A DNA stretch of 64,000 bases. Source: Ignelater luminosus. Lineage: Eukaryota > Arthropoda > Insecta > Coleoptera > Elateridae. The position numbers and the translations under genes are program-made. Below, piece by piece: positions 12,001 through 25,237 of this stretch (positions are counted from its first letter, which is position 1; each line of letters opens with the position of its first letter). The notes beneath the pieces are model-generated. The model was not told the origin of the DNA. It did not search any database and saw only the letters and a list, made by a program, of their open reading frames with translations. Location: NCBI GenBank assembly GCA_011009095.1, contig VTPC01000856.1, forward strand, positions 143,946 to 207,945. Reading direction: 5' to 3'.

Positions 12001-13719
12001 AATTATTTTTTGTATAGAGAATCAGTCGAGGCTTTAAATGGAAAATGCAATAACTTTATTATCGAATAAAGTAAGGCAAGAACTTTTGTTTCTTGGGAAA
12101 TTAGATTTATAATAATAACAGGGAGTAAATTGATATGAACAAACACTTTACAATATTTCATTTTACTTTGTTTCATGACTTACGTAACTATGAAGAATGA
12201 TGCTTCAATCTTTATTGGTGTTTTGATTTAGATTAATAAATATTTTTTGGAACTTTTTTGAAAGTCCTCCTTCGTTAGTAATTTGCATTTGATAGGATTT
12301 AAATTTTTGAGTTGGTGCCTTTTTTGCGCATTGTACATATTATAATACTTAGTTATTACTACAACTTCAAATGTGTTAATTGTTTCATAAAACAAAAACA
12401 GTATTAAGAGCTCAACAAACAAAGCATCTTAACAGTCATCCTAACATTAGGTTCTGTATTGGAAATCGACGCATTTCCTATACGGCCAAGACAGCGGTAA
12501 TACTGAGTTGTTTTGAGGATTAGTAACGATACCGTATATGGGTCTAGCTAACTAAGTTGGTCTCGACCGAACAGTTACGGCATAGGACCTGGACAGATTT
12601 CTTTGTGCTGGTTTTAGCACGAGTAACTGCATAGTTTGTGTAAGGTTCCTGGACGCTTCCGACTTTTGTGCTACTAGGGACGTCTTCAAAATTATTTTAA
12701 AAATTCTCAACATTTACAGTTTTTTATAAGGGATCAGTTTATTTTCGTATTTCAGTACACTGATGTCTAAAAAATATCAATTCAGTCGATTTGATAATTT
12801 TGTATTCTACAATATTCATAGAACCATAAACCACCGTAATTACCACTCATATTGTCATTTGAAACTTACAACAACAAAATATAAACATAATTTACAAAGA
12901 ATTGTTTAGTGTTAATAGAAATGTAAGGAAGATATGTAAATTAACCTTTTATTAGACAAAACATCTGTTATTAAAATGCGTAATTATAAACTGTTCGATA
13001 TAGTCCGTACGATAAAATATCATATAGGGGTATGGTATTTTTGATCTTTACAAACAGGTTACGTTGAGATATGATATTTTATAGATGATTGTGTAAGGTA
13101 ATACATTCCAATACAAGTGCGCTGTCACAAAAGGCCAAGCGCCTAAAAAGTAACAGTGCACGCTATTCGATCGAAACTTTTTATATGACAAAAACATTAA
13201 TTTATGGTAAATTTTGTAGTTAACTTTGACAAATGTCAAATTAGGTATTACATAGAAAAACCTATACAGAATATCCCTAAACTACATTGAAACTTTCAGG
13301 TAGACATCATCCTTTTATGAGCCCTAAACGCAAATCTGCAAACAGAATATGACTATAAAGAAGTTAATGCTTAACATTAAATTTGTTACGTGCAAAAACG
13401 GGTTTTAGTGACCCATCGATACTACGTAACACATAATAATACGGTGCGCCTTTGACAGCTAGCTCTATTTTAGTCGAAGAATGCGTTGGGTCATAGGGGG
13501 GCTTATCGGCGATAGTCGGTAGACGATATAGTGTTCCGGGGGGGGGCGCCAGCCTTGGATGGCTTTGACCTAGATGGTTGGGAAGCCGGTCTCAAAACCA
13601 ACCAACTACTCTGGTCAATCGAGAATCTAGAAGCGAAAAACGGTCTAAAGAGGTGGTCGTCAGAGAGTCAACCGGGGTTAACCTGCTGCATCCGATAACT
13701 TACCCTTATCTATATTTCA
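9095..13719. other. 4.6 kb of intergenic DNA with no gene identified
   Basis: AT-rich and free of convincing coding sequence on either strand. Frames of 60-80 codons exist (for example near 11426-11665) but have no motif or splice partner. Two patches with more CpG and G+C occur at about 9720-10010 and 12440-12690. The first contains a short GCATA tandem run at about 9837-9855 and oppositely oriented CGCCATC/GATGGCG words. I could not assign either patch. Confidence 0.45.
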
Positions 13720-14030
13720 ATAATGGAGTTACTTTCATTAATAAGGCAAATATTTATAATAATAAGAAATCTTTTACTGGCAAAGATAATTTTCGATAAT
13801 AAAGTTATTGATATTATTAAAGCAAATATTCCATATATTAAGAAATATTTTATCGGCAAAGATATTGTTGTAACAAAATTACTGTTATTACTGAAACAAA
13901 TATTTTTAATAGAGGTATCACGTATTCTTTTATTGTCAAAGATAATCTTGATAACAAAGTTACCATTATTATTGAGGCAACCTATTTTTAACAACGAGAA
14001 ACCTTTTGATGTCAAAGATACTAGCGATAA
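13720..14030. repeat. Degenerate tandem repeat, unit about 78 bp
   Basis: The word GGCAAAGAT or GTCAAAGAT recurs at about 13779, 13855, 13935 and 14011, spaced 76, 80 and 76 bp. The flanking sequence is also similar between units (AATATTT..., ACAAAGTTA..., ATTATT...). Four or so diverged copies are visible. Frames stay open on both strands here (about 111 and 115 codons), which follows from the repeat's composition and not from a gene. Confidence 0.7.
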
Positions 14031-14650
14031 TGAAAGAACGAACATAAATGTACAGATAAATTATTCTTAATTAGCCTGTCTAGCTAACTTATGCTCGAAA
14101 TCCAAAATAAATCTAAAGTGATCAACATATAAGTTTGTTGCTTGTAAAAAAAATAAACTTGCAGTGCAAAGTGCACTAAATCTTTGTTTGCACAGTAATG
14201 AACAATTTACTGTGTTGATGTATGCGACTTTTATAAAAAAAAAAACACTAGTTCTTGAGCAAAACAAATATATACAAATCGGTACAAATGTGCACTTACA
14301 TCTAGATACGATAATCCAAAAGTTATATCTAAAAAGGTATTAATACTATCGGTGTAAACACTGTTATATGAACAAAAGCACTATCACTTGCACAAGATTG
14401 GCTTTTTTACACTAACAAGCTCAGGCAGACGCTGCTTGCTGGTAATCCACTGGGAACGTTAAACCGGATTTCGTAACAATAACAAAACTAGATCAGCTGC
14501 TTACAGGAGAACCCATGGTTTCTATAAGATCCTGCTACGGGGTAAGTGTCTGTTACACAATACGGAGATATTTATCCAGTAGAGGAACTGTTTTATTACG
14601 GTAGGAACGGCCGGTTAAATTTGCTAACTCTGTAGCTGTATCCAAGATAT

Positions 14651-14828
14651 TTGGATTTCGCTACATCAAGAACCCGAAAAAGGAATCTACAAAAGTCAAT
14701 ACGACACGGACGGGACTCTCTGCGTGCTCTTCACCGTATGGAAGCCAAGAGCAGAACCATTGTAAAGCGGAAGAAGGGTAACATCACGTCTCGCGATGCT
14801 ATGGCTGATGAATTTGCTGCTAAGATAA
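14651..14828 (+). other. Unassigned open segment beside the LINE 3' end
   Basis: About 59 codons, from MDFATSRTRKRNLQKS to DAMADEFAAK, are open and charged, rich in Arg and Lys, and stop making sense at the AAT-rich LINE tail. The composition looks more protein-like than the surroundings, and the bases upstream (about 14580-14650) are also less AT-rich. It may be a scrap of an older element or exon cut by the LINE insertion. No family was recognised and no continuation was found beyond the LINE's other end. Confidence 0.2.
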
Positions 14829-15075
14829 TTTATAATAATAATAATAATAATAATCGCCTTTATTAAAAATAATATAAAAAGAAAAATACAATATAAAAAG
14901 AAAAAGAAACATACAATATCTATAATATCTGTAGCCTCCTGGCGAAATCTAGCCACTGGCTACTTTATTTAACCAGGAGACTACGCAAAATATATACAAA
15001 TAGCACATAAAGATTAAATTAATTTGTTCTGATTTAATTTGTTCTGATTTAGGTAGTTAGACATACGCATGGTGG

Positions 15076-17855
15076 TTATTGCAGACTCAAAAAATGATTT
15101 TTTAAAGAGCTTTTAAATCTATTTAGACCAAGATTTTTTATGTGAGGGGGAATCGAGTTATATACTGAGACAGCATTATAAGTAAATCCTCTGCGAAACA
15201 AGGTTGTTGAATGCTGCGGTATTGTGAGCATACCTTTATTACGAATGTTTGCAGAATGAATTTGAGACCTAATGACCAATCTATCAGAAAGGCTAGCAGA
15301 TGGCTGCATGGAAGTTAATAGAGCATGTGTATACGAACCCAACTGGTATTTCCAACGATTTTCCATTTTAAACCATTTGAGCTCGCCAATGCTATTAGAT
15401 ACATGATCATATTTCCGTAGATTGCAGATGAATCGACAACACCAGTTTTGAACCTTGTGTATGCGATTTTTATCATACATTTCTAAGCAAGGACCATAAA
15501 TAAAACTGCAGTAATTAAAGTGCGATAAGACTAAAGATTCTGTAAGCATTTTCTTTTGAACAGAGTTTAAAATATCACGATTTGCGTATAGTAATTTTAA
15601 CGAAGAATAGGTTTTTTGCAATAGTTTTGTAACGTGTAGCCTAAAACGTAGTTTAGTGTCTAATATAATACCGAGATTTCTTGCAGAGTCGACTACTGGT
15701 AAAAGTTCGTTATCTATATTTATGTTGAGATTCAAATCTGGTGCTGTAATATATTTTTTGTTACCAAACACTAATAGTTTTGATTTACTCGTGTTAAGTC
15801 TTAAGTTGTGTTGCATTGAAAGGTGTTTAATAAGAGTAAGATCACTGTTGATGTCTTCATAAGCTTGAGTTCTATCAGAAAAGTTAAATGATTTATATAT
15901 TTGCGTGTCATCAGCATACGCCTGAACATTACAATGCTTCAAGGAATTTAAAATATCAGAGGTATATATAATAAATAACAGAGGCCCTAGAATAGACCCT
16001 TGAGGAACACCGGAAGTTAATGAATATGATTGTGACAGTTGCTCGTTAATTTTAATTATCAGACTCCTGTCGGATAGATAGGACTTTATTAAGTTGACTG
16101 CATTATTGACGAACCCGTAGTACTGAAGTTTTGCACACAGAAGATTATGACTTATTGTATCAAAAGCTTTAGAGAAATCGAGCAGTACGAGAACGGTTAT
16201 CATGTGCCTATCAGTTGCGCTTATAATATCATCCGTGACAGTGGCGAGAGAACTAGCAGTACTAAGACCCTTCCTAAAACCGGATTGACATACGGATATA
16301 TTGTTGTTGTTAGAAAAGACATATATTTGTTTATATAGTATCTTTTCAAAAATTTTAGAGATACACGGTAAAATGCTAATTATTCTTAAGTCAGAGTAAC
16401 TACTTGGATTAGAAACTTTAGGTAGTGGAAGACCAATGGCCTCCTTCCACGCCGACGGAAAGTAACAGAACTCAATGCAACAATTAATGATGTGAGTAAT
16501 ATATTTATCGATAAAAGGACTACAATATTTTAGCATTATGAGCGTAATGTTATCTGAACCAAGAGCGTTAGATTTAAGACTAAACAGAGTTTCATGCACC
16601 TCTTCTATTGAGGTAAGAGAGAAATCAAAAGTTTGGTTGCTGAAGTGCCGAATATTTTGATAATACTGTATTTGTGTATAGCAGTTGGAAGTTGAAGATT
16701 GAACAAAAGAGCTAAAATAATTTCCGATCGAGTTAGGGTCAGCTAAGTTACTTGGCACTGTACGTTGCTGTGAAAAACGGATATTTAAATCAGATAAGGC
16801 AGACCACATCTTACGCGAATTATTTTCCGTTGCGAGTGAATTAAGATAAGCCCTTTTTTCACGACGAATGGATGATACCGTAAAATTCCGAAGTTCTTTG
16901 TACCGATTCCAGTCCGAAGGTTGCCTAGTACGCTTATATTTTCTCAATGCACTGTCACGCTCCTTCATGATTGCCTTTAAATTATCTGTTAGCCAAGGGG
17001 CCCTAGGTTTAGTGACCCGTGCCTCCTTAACAGGTGCATGTTTATCAAAAACAGCTAAGATAAAGGTCATGAAAATGGAGATTTTATTATCAATATCATT
17101 CTCGCGAATCATTTGATGCCATGGCAGATACTCTAGATCTGATAAAAGCAGATTGTAATTAAAGTTACGAAAACATCTAAATTTTACAATTTTAGGTTTA
17201 AATTTGTTTGTCTCTATTTTCAAATTACAGAAAACTGTTCTATGATCAGAAATTTCATTAGCTTCGATTGTACCTGAATTACTAATAACTAAATTACCGC
17301 TAACAAAAATAGGGTCTATAAGGGTGCTGGACGTATTTGTTATTCGAGTAGGTTCATTTAGTATTTGTGTTAGATCGTATGAGTTAAAGCATGTATTTAC
17401 GGGATTATCGACATTAAAGAAATTTACATTAAAATCGCCCAAACAAATAAAGTCATCAACTGTGGGTGTAATAATAGACAACATCTCGTCCAAATTATTT
17501 ACAAAGTTGTTTATGCGGTTACCGGGTGGTCTGTAAAGTACCCCAATAGCAATAGCTTTTGCGTTCAATTTGATCTTACAAATAAGTATTCAATATCATT
17601 GTCAACTGAAAAATCGAGAGAAATTTCTTCACAGTTTAGGTCAGCTCTCACATATATGCCTATCCCATCCCCTCTGCTGCCCCTGCCCTTTCTAAAAAAC
17701 TGGTAACCAGGTATGAAAACTGCTCCTTCAACCACATTCTCCGACAGCCAGCTTTCACTTACCGCAAAAACATGGAAATTATTGTAATTAATTAAATTTA
17801 CTAAAGAATTGAAACCAATAACGATAGACCTTACATTTAAATGTCCGATTTTCAT
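15076..17855 (-). pseudogene. LINE ORF2: endonuclease and reverse transcriptase
   Basis: The apurinic-type endonuclease domain begins at 17855 with MKIGHLNVRSI. It includes SESWLS, then GDFNVNF and SDHRTVF, the metal and DNA binding motifs of this nuclease fold. The reverse transcriptase follows, with FRKGLSTASS, LLDFSKAFDTISHNLL (motif A), SGVPQGSILGPLLF (motif B) and AYADDTQIY (motif C, catalytic DD at about 15905-15920). A C-terminal region of about 200 residues runs to the stop at 15076. A one-base shift near 17570 separates the first 96 codons from the remaining 830-codon frame. Everything else appears intact, so the copy is recently dead rather than ancient. ORF2 proteins of this kind act on their own RNA by target-primed reverse transcription. 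Confidence 0.92.
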
Positions 17856-18105
17856 GATATACCTATCTACCTAAAACAGATAAATGATGAGACGACTAAA
17901 ACAAACAAGTAATTAGAAAAACAAAAACTAATAAGAAAATAAAAATTTTATGTATGTATTATAGGTTATGAACGTGTAATTAAATACAAACGATGAAAAA
18001 GAAAAAGAGTGTTCTTCGTGGAAAAGCATTCTCCAACTGTTATTTAACAAACGCAAATATTATATTTTATGCAGATCGTCAAGTGTGGTCGCTTTGGAGA
18101 CGTTG

Positions 18106-18759
18106 TTATCTTTTTTTTATAAAGATGGACCCATCCCTGACCCATACTGACTTTTTATCAAACATTGATCTAGCTTCATACAGTACTGAAAGACGAGCCC
18201 TAGTTCGATCCTCTTGGATGATTATTCCGGATCCCTTCAATTTACTTTTACTGTTTAGGATCATCTGTCTATTGCGATAACTGGTAAACTTTACTATTAT
18301 AGGCCTGGGTTTATTTATATTTGCATTTCCACCTACAACAGAAGATTGTATACGACCTGTTCGATGTGACCTATCAATCGCTGATAAATCCATATTTATT
18401 TTTAGGTTGTTATTAATTAAATTTAATACTAATGTATCCGTTGATTCTCCCTGCATTTCGGTGAGACCAAATATTCGTAGACAATTACGTATAGAGTACT
18501 GCTCGTAATCATCAAGCTTCTTATTTAATTTTGTATTTTCTTGGGTTATTTTTCTTAGATCTTATTCTAATTTTATAATCTTTGCATTTTGAGTTTTAAA
18601 TAAATCCTCCATGGCTGTGTCAACCGCTTCATGCACAGACTTTGCAACGGTGTCCTTAAAGATGTCGTTGCATAGAAAACTTTTAATTGTGTTATTAATT
18701 ATATCTTGGATTTCTTCCTTTTCCACACGTGTTAGCATTTTTGTATCTAGCGGCCACAC
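18106..18759 (-). pseudogene. LINE ORF1: coiled-coil nucleic-acid-binding protein
   Basis: This reading frame of about 217 codons starts MWPLDTKMLTRVEKEE. A helical, charged segment with a coiled-coil look precedes EQYSIRNCLRIFGLTE. Then come an RRM-like part (IDRSHRTGR, RPIIVKFTSYRNR) and a basic C-terminal domain (VWVRDGSIFIKKR). That order matches L1-type ORF1 proteins, which bind the element's RNA as trimers. A single in-frame stop interrupts it near 18559-18561, just before the RIFGL segment. ORF2 begins 250 bp further on the minus strand. Confidence 0.75.
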
Positions 18760-18800
18760 TATCTTACACTATAATATAGATATCTTTCTTATTCACTAAA

Positions 18801-21800
18801 AAGTTTTACACAACAGCGGAGCTAATGCTGCACACAACTACAGTGTGTGCATGTGCTAAATAATCATAAAAGTCATAAAAGAACTTCTAGAAGATGACGA
18901 CAGACCACAGCAGGGTGATTAAACGGACAGTTGGAGAAATTGACTCATTCCACTACATTTGATCCGTAAAAAGGTTGAATTTTTATTACTCTGGAACTGT
19001 CAGATCGGTAGCTTGTAAAAATGATGATGCGAATAATGCGGCAAACTACCCTCCAAAATTTTACGAATCTTGAAATTAAATAAAGAAACCCAGAGGTGAA
19101 TTTGGTTTTTAGGAGTTGTTTCTAGTAGTGCAGTCGTTTGCGTTAGACAAGGAAACAACGGTGAAATAGACATATAGTAGGCGGAGTCTCACTCATGACG
19201 TAGTAGCTTATAACATAATCTGTTCGTAGGATGCTTATACTGTCATTTCTTGCATTAGTATTTTTATCATTAACATTATAAAGTGATTTTTTCTTCGAGC
19301 GTATAATAATATGCTCATTTTGATATTCGTATTTTGTACGCTCGAAGAAAAAAATGGTATGTCACTAGCAGTAAAACGTCTTTGCGTGTTTCGCACTCTT
19401 TGCACCGCCTCGTCTGTGCCTCGTCAGCAAACGTGCTCAATAGAAAAAAGCTTCATTCTACTTCTTGTAACGTAATATACTATAACTGTGAAAAGCGTGT
19501 TGAACCCACTAACACGAGAAATGGATCCAAACAGAAAATACATCCCATGAACAATCATAGCACGTGTCTGTCTACTTCACCGTTAGTGTCGCTACTTTAC
19601 ACTATCAAATTTTTAGTTAATAGTTGTATTCTTAGGGTTGCAAATTTATAAATTAGTTATTATTATTGCACCAATTTTTTTGGGGCTTATAGCAAAATAA
19701 TCTGTAAGAATTTTACCCTGGTTTGTGTGAAACACATGTTTAATATTTTAGGTACACGTGTCGTAAATTCTTTCTAAATATTTGCAAAATGAACCGCTTG
19801 CAATTACATAATATGTTTATATAAACATTTTTTAAATTCTAATACTGCCAAACCAAAGAAAAAATCTTTAATTCGTAATATGCGAGAGCACAAGTTTTGA
19901 ATAAGAATTAACTATTCAGCTCATAAAGTACGACACTCATGTTTTAGCGAGCGAATTTGCACTGTAGAAACAACTCTTAAACAGTTGATCTTTTCCTTTA
20001 CATATAAGAGAGACTGAGATGGAGTGAAACATTATTTTTCAACAGAATAAAGGTTAACGTTTTCTTCACGGACGAATCTTCTATCTAGAAATTTTATTTT
20101 TGTTCTTCGGCTTGTAAACCCATGTACTAACTTTATAAGAGGGAATCTCTGCATAACGCACTGCGGTATGAAATTTTTAAGTGATCTTAACAAATTACAA
20201 GACATTAGGCAATTCAATCTAATGAAGCATTTACCAATTCAGCAAGTGAACTTATTAGAAGATAAAAATTTTCATTATAAGTGCATTAACTATTATCGTT
20301 TTTCTTTTACAGAAGGTGTTAGCAATAAGGGTTTTATTAAAAATAAAAGCGTCAATCATGCAAACACTGTTTATTTGGATGAATCCAATTTTGACATTTG
20401 TAATTACCGCGCACTATACATAAATTTTGTAGTTTTGAGTTTTGTTTGCACATTTGCGGGTTGTTGTTGAGTTGTTTCTTAATTAAGTATTTCCTAATCC
20501 GTTTTCGCTGTTTGTGTTCTTGTTGTTTGTTGAGTTTCTATTTTTGTTAAGATTTTTATTGCGCTACGTTGCTGTTTACTGACTTGTAGTTTCTCTTTTT
20601 TGTTTTGGTATATTGTAACGGCGAAAAGCTGAAAAATGGGCCTAAGTCCATATAGGCCAGAAATTGGAAGATGTTCGATCCTGCAGCTTGAAGTCGAAGA
20701 TGGAGGGGAGGCTTAAAGATAGCAAATAACCCAGGTGGTGATATTCGTATCTGAACCTACAACTCAAATTTTAACCAAGAAGCCTAAAAAGATACCTAGA
20801 GGGCACCAAAAGCTGAGAATAGAAGAAAGAAACCATTGGCCAATCCATGCAGCTTCTCGTAGGCTGACACCCTGTGTATGAACTTTTCTCCAAACAACAC
20901 CCGTATATAGGGTTAGCTAAAAATACCACCCTGTATATAAGACTTGAAAACCGTGTCCTGAGGTCAAATTGTATTCTCTTTCCTTACCAGGGACCTACAT
21001 TGGTTCCGTAACTTAAAGTAAAATAAACATTATAACTCTCTGGTCTCTCCAAACTGTAAATAATTTTTTACACACAAAATAAAATATTATCTTTGTTACT
21101 AGAAGTCAGGATCTCATCGATACGGTACTTAAATATTTTATAAGAGAAAACAAGCTTACATAAATAAGAACACAAAAGCTAAACTAAAGGAGTTTATTCT
21201 TTATGCTTCGAAATCAAATAAAAAAAACATCTGTACAAGAAAGGTACAAAATGGTATGGTTCAATAAAGAAATTATTACTTTACAAACATTAAATAAAAG
21301 AATGACATCATTACCTAAATATTAGGTCTGAGGAACCCGTTAAACAAATGCGTTTAAAAACCATTAAAACGCAAAGGAATTATTGAATTAAACAATTCGA
21401 AAATCAAAGCCAAACAAGACTTAAAACGGTTAGGAATTTAGAACCTATGAAATTGCATTAATTATTTCAAGCAAAAAAACAAAAGATTATAATAAAATTT
21501 AAACAACCTATTATTTCACTAGGTTTTTCCGGAAAGGTTACATTATAAAGATACTTTGCCTATCATTTAAAAGAAGTTAAATATTTTAGGTTAAACATTC
21601 AAAGCATTTAAACAAGACAATATATAAATAGAAAAATACAAACGTACATATGATATAAAAGATTTCCTATCTTACTCTCTAAATATAGGGGTCTTTTAAT
21701 TTCCAGCAACGTAGTCAGTTAACAATAATTGAATTTACATAAAATCGAACGATGAGAAGGAATGGTTTCGTTCACAGTAAATTTTAAACGCTTAAATTTT

Positions 21801-23036
21801 CACAACCACAGAACTCTAATTTTTTTTTAACGGAAAGAATACCAATTTTTCCATCAGTCACTAGCGATGAGATGTTGTTTCCACCAGCCAGGGGGTATGA
21901 CAAAAATAATGGAACCTCAAACGAACACACACGACAAAACAAAACAGGTAATTTCCATCAGGAAATACACCCCAGTAACCAGAAGAAAATCATAAATTCT
22001 CGCTGCTAATTAATACGGTCCCGGAAAGTTCCGGACGGCAAACATTTGCGAAATTCATAACTTAGGAATAGTCCTTTCTACACGTGGACTAGACTTGGAT
22101 ACGACTGTCGACACTGTTTTTTAAAGCCTTTCCCGAAAAGCAAGATAAAACTCAAAAAAGTCACTTAAGGTAAGCCCACGGTAAATTTTGATTTTAACCA
22201 CGAAAGCAGAAAGCGCCGGACCCTCTTGGACCCGGATAGTTGCGGAGACACCCACCCTACACAGACGGTCAGTTAAAAATGAAAAGGTCAAAGACGTTAT
22301 TTCTTTAATGTAAAACTGCCTTCCACCCAGACATCAATTTGCACACGGCAAGCATTTTTACTTAGAAACAAACTTGGATGTCAACCAATTTCCTTGTATT
22401 GATAACAACAGAAAAATATACTAAAAATCCATAAACAATTTCGAACTAGAATAAAACACGTTTTGCCGATAAAACGACGTATCGAATTTCATAAATCAGG
22501 CCTAAATAAAACGTCCTCATAACGAAGAAATGATTTCATCAACAATGAAAGAATCATAAAACAATTTATTAAACACATTTTAAGATAGAATGAAATAATT
22601 AATTCACATGAAATATACTCAAACGCAAGTTTTAAATTTAACGTTTGAAGTGCACCCAGGAATTCATTGAATTCACAAACAAAGGCAGATCTGCACGTAA
22701 TTTCCATAGACATTCAAAATAATGTCACAATATATTAATCCCAGTTTTCGTATTTGAGTTTTATAGTTTGATTTTTTTTAATTTTGTCATGAAGCATGCA
22801 ATAAATGAGTATACTGGCATGATTCTGATTCTTGGGGAATCTAATGGAAATTACAATAAAGTTGCCAGACATTATGCAGAACAGAGAATGTTTAAAAATA
22901 AAGAATTGTTTATTCGTAGGCTGGCCCATTCATTGTTAGAGAAACGCGTCCGTGGCGTGAAAAAATTCTCTTGGCTTCTACTACTACGGTCATTTTGCAG
23001 CCAACTAGAATTTAAAACCTTTTCAGAAAAGAATAA
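18801..23036. other. 4.2 kb of intergenic DNA with a short hairpin
   Basis: No gene was recognised on either strand. A perfect 17-bp inverted repeat with a 33-bp loop lies at 19287-19303 and 19337-19353 (arm TTTTTTCTTCGAGCGTA). Around 20640-20950 there is a patch with ACACCCTGTGTA and ACCACCCTGTATA words that resemble DNA-transposon ends, but no pair could be established. Around 21830-22270 the DNA is less AT-rich and has no open frame of note. Confidence 0.45.
19287..19353. repeat. Perfect 17-bp hairpin
   Basis: The arms TTTTTTCTTCGAGCGTA and its exact complement are separated by 33 AT-rich bases. There is no following T-run pattern or gene end that would make it a functional terminator. 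It may be the remains of a small inverted-repeat element. Confidence 0.6.
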
Positions 23037-24700
23037 TGTAACGCGCGACTAATCGAATGTGCCAGAGAAGAAGTCTGGAACCGATCGTCGAATGTGCGAG
23101 AAAAGGCGCGAACCTTCTAGGCTCATCGAGATAAACAAGGAGACGATGTATATACTCCAGCGGGAAAAAAGACTTTAGTTACGGGGTTGTGATGCAGTAA
23201 ATAGACTCGTATCAATGAACGAAATAAATGTGTGGTATAAATGCTACATAAATAAATTATTCTGTGCATATTGAAATAAATTTAGTAAAAATAAATATTA
23301 GAAATAAATTGTAATATACTTAGTTTTTAAATAGTTAATAATAAATAAATAAACGTTTAAGAAAGAGGACATAACCTTGGTGTCAGGTGTGGGAATTTTA
23401 AAAATAAAATTTAAAACGAAAATAATTTGTAAATGCCTACAACTCGGTCTGCTTCGGCCTAAATGGAACAAGAATTAGTTAAGATGTTACAAGAAATTAA
23501 GCAAAATATGGAAAATAACCAACTAGAAATTAAAGAGGAAATGAATTCAAATATGGAAAATATAAAAAGTTAAATTAAATAACGTGCAAACTGGAACTAG
23601 AAAAGAATGAAATAACGTGCAAAGTGAAATTAATGTAAAAATGGAAACAATGAAAAAGGAAGTTAAAGAACAGGTTGATGGATTACACCATAAGTATGAT
23701 GAACTACAACAAAAGTTTGCTATGTTTACCATGGGTCAAGTCGTGGAAGAAAGTGTAGATGCTAGTAGCAAGGTACCTAAAGATATACAACTTCCACCTG
23801 CGGAGCGGGTGATGCAAAAACAGCCCTTTGCGGTTATTGGAAGCAATGGGATACCGAGAAATCATGTTCAACCTCCAATTTTCGATGGAAAGATAGCCTG
23901 GTTTACTTATTTAATGCAGTTCGAAGCGGCTGCTGTTACTAATAAGTGGAGTGAAACAGTAAAGGCAGCATCTCTGATAGTGGCTTTACGTAGTGACGCC
24001 CTGGATGTGATACGTACGGTTCCGTACCACTTGTTAGAAAATTTCAAAAAGTTAGTATCACGTTTAGATATGCGTTATGGAGATAAACACCTCCAGCAGC
24101 TATACTACTCGCAACTGAAAAGTAAAATGCAGAAACCGGGAGAGAGTTTACAAGAACTCCAAGCGGGCATAGAGCGTTTAATTACGCTAGCATATCCAGA
24201 GGCTTTGCAGATTTTTCTAAAGCAGCTGGCTGTACAAACCTTTATCGATGCTGTTCGAGCTTCTAAAACCCAAGACTTGTGCGTCATATAAAATTAGAAA
24301 GTGCTTTGACGCACGCGTTTGAGTTTGAAGCAGCCAAGAGAACATCCCATTATCATGTCCGTGTGCAAAGTGTCGAGGCAGAAGATATGGATGAAAAAAT
24401 GAAACGAATGATAAAGCAAATGTTGGAAGAACAGCGATCGAATAAAGTAAGACTACAGTGCTGGAGATGCGGTGAGCAGGGTCACCTTAGAAGTAATTGC
24501 ACCAAGACTGGTGAAGTTAGAAATAACCAGAATCAGGAAAACTAGTGTGGGTCGATGTAGAGGGGCAAACATCGACCTCCTTGAATCATGCCCCGGAGAT
24601 TATCATTCAAGTGGCTTCGTTACAGTATCAACCAGACAGTTTTTACATCGCTGGCTTAAAAAAGTTTCTGAATGTACAAGAGTGACTCGTCTACATCTTC
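23037..24700 (+). mobile_element. LTR retrotransposon fossil (gypsy-like), left LTR and gag only
   Basis: A probable left LTR spans about 23037-23376, beginning TGTAACGCGCG. It is directly followed by TGGTGTCAGGTGTGGG, which resembles a primer binding site used by insect gypsy-like elements. Gag follows at about 23617-24545 on the plus strand. It has a coiled N-terminal stretch, the capsid-like region FDGKIAWFTYLMQFEAAA...NKWSE, and a zinc knuckle CWRCGEQGHLRSNC near 24460. Only traces that might be the protease region follow, and no polymerase or right LTR is present. It is a fossil, broken in a few places and missing its right half. Age cannot be dated from one LTR. Confidence 0.8.
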
Positions 24701-25237
24701 AACAATAAAGAGCTACAGTCTAGTAAAATTTTCATTTTTTCTGAAATCGCCCGTTGGCATTCCTAGTCACGAAAGTTTATGCAACCCCTAAAGTTTACAT
24801 AACCAACCGACTTAGACTCAGATTTCTTTCTGCTCAGTTAAGACCGAAATGCGAGGTTTATGTTTTCTATACTATTTTGTTTTCTAGGTATGCCATATAT
24901 AACAATTATTAACTATTATGTTTTCATTTATTTTACATATGTATCCAATTACTCCATGAAAGGCAGCCTTGCAAGACAGGGGGCATATTGAATATTCTAC
25001 AATGGTATATAATAGTAAACCCGCACTTAGACAATGTGTTTGCCATTTAAGTATTTAAGGGACGAGTTCAGGACAGTAATACAACGGCAAAGCATATGAG
25101 AAGTTGGGGGTTTCACACATGATCAATTACATTTTCAAACTATTTCCGTTATATAAAAAATAAACGATTTATATACTTAGTAACTAAATAAGTGGTTCAC
25201 TATACAATCAAAAAACAGTAAGCGTGTAGAATTGATA
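24701..25237. other. Intergenic DNA left of receptor A
   Basis: No gene or repeat was recognised. It lies between the LTR fossil and the conserved 3' flank of receptor gene A. Confidence 0.4.

Larger units (their letters stand above)
14836..18800 (-). mobile_element. Nearly full-length LINE (CR1/Jockey-like)
   Basis: A non-LTR retrotransposon of about 4 kb on the minus strand has ORF1 (18106-18759), ORF2 (15076-17855) and a 3' untranslated region of about 240 bp. It ends in an (ATT)n-type tail at about 14836-14856. The same 3' region recurs at 40664-41011 as a truncated copy inserted in the Copia element, so the family has several copies. Only two lesions are seen in the coding parts: one stop in ORF1 and one frameshift in ORF2. 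The clade is uncertain. Endonuclease plus reverse transcriptase without RNase H, and an ORF1 with coiled coil, fit the CR1/Crack/Daphne assemblage. The 5' boundary is approximate. Confidence 0.9.

Noticed and set aside
13710-14070. Two opposing 111- and 115-codon frames as genes
   Set aside because: They are explained by the low-complexity 78-bp tandem repeat.
14067-14267. 66-codon minus-strand frame
   Set aside because: No motif, AT-rich, ends in a homopolymer; no splice partner.
19287-19353. Hairpin as a transcription terminator or microRNA precursor
   Set aside because: Only 17 paired bases with a 33-base loop and T/A-rich ends; too short for a typical pre-miRNA and no gene ends there.
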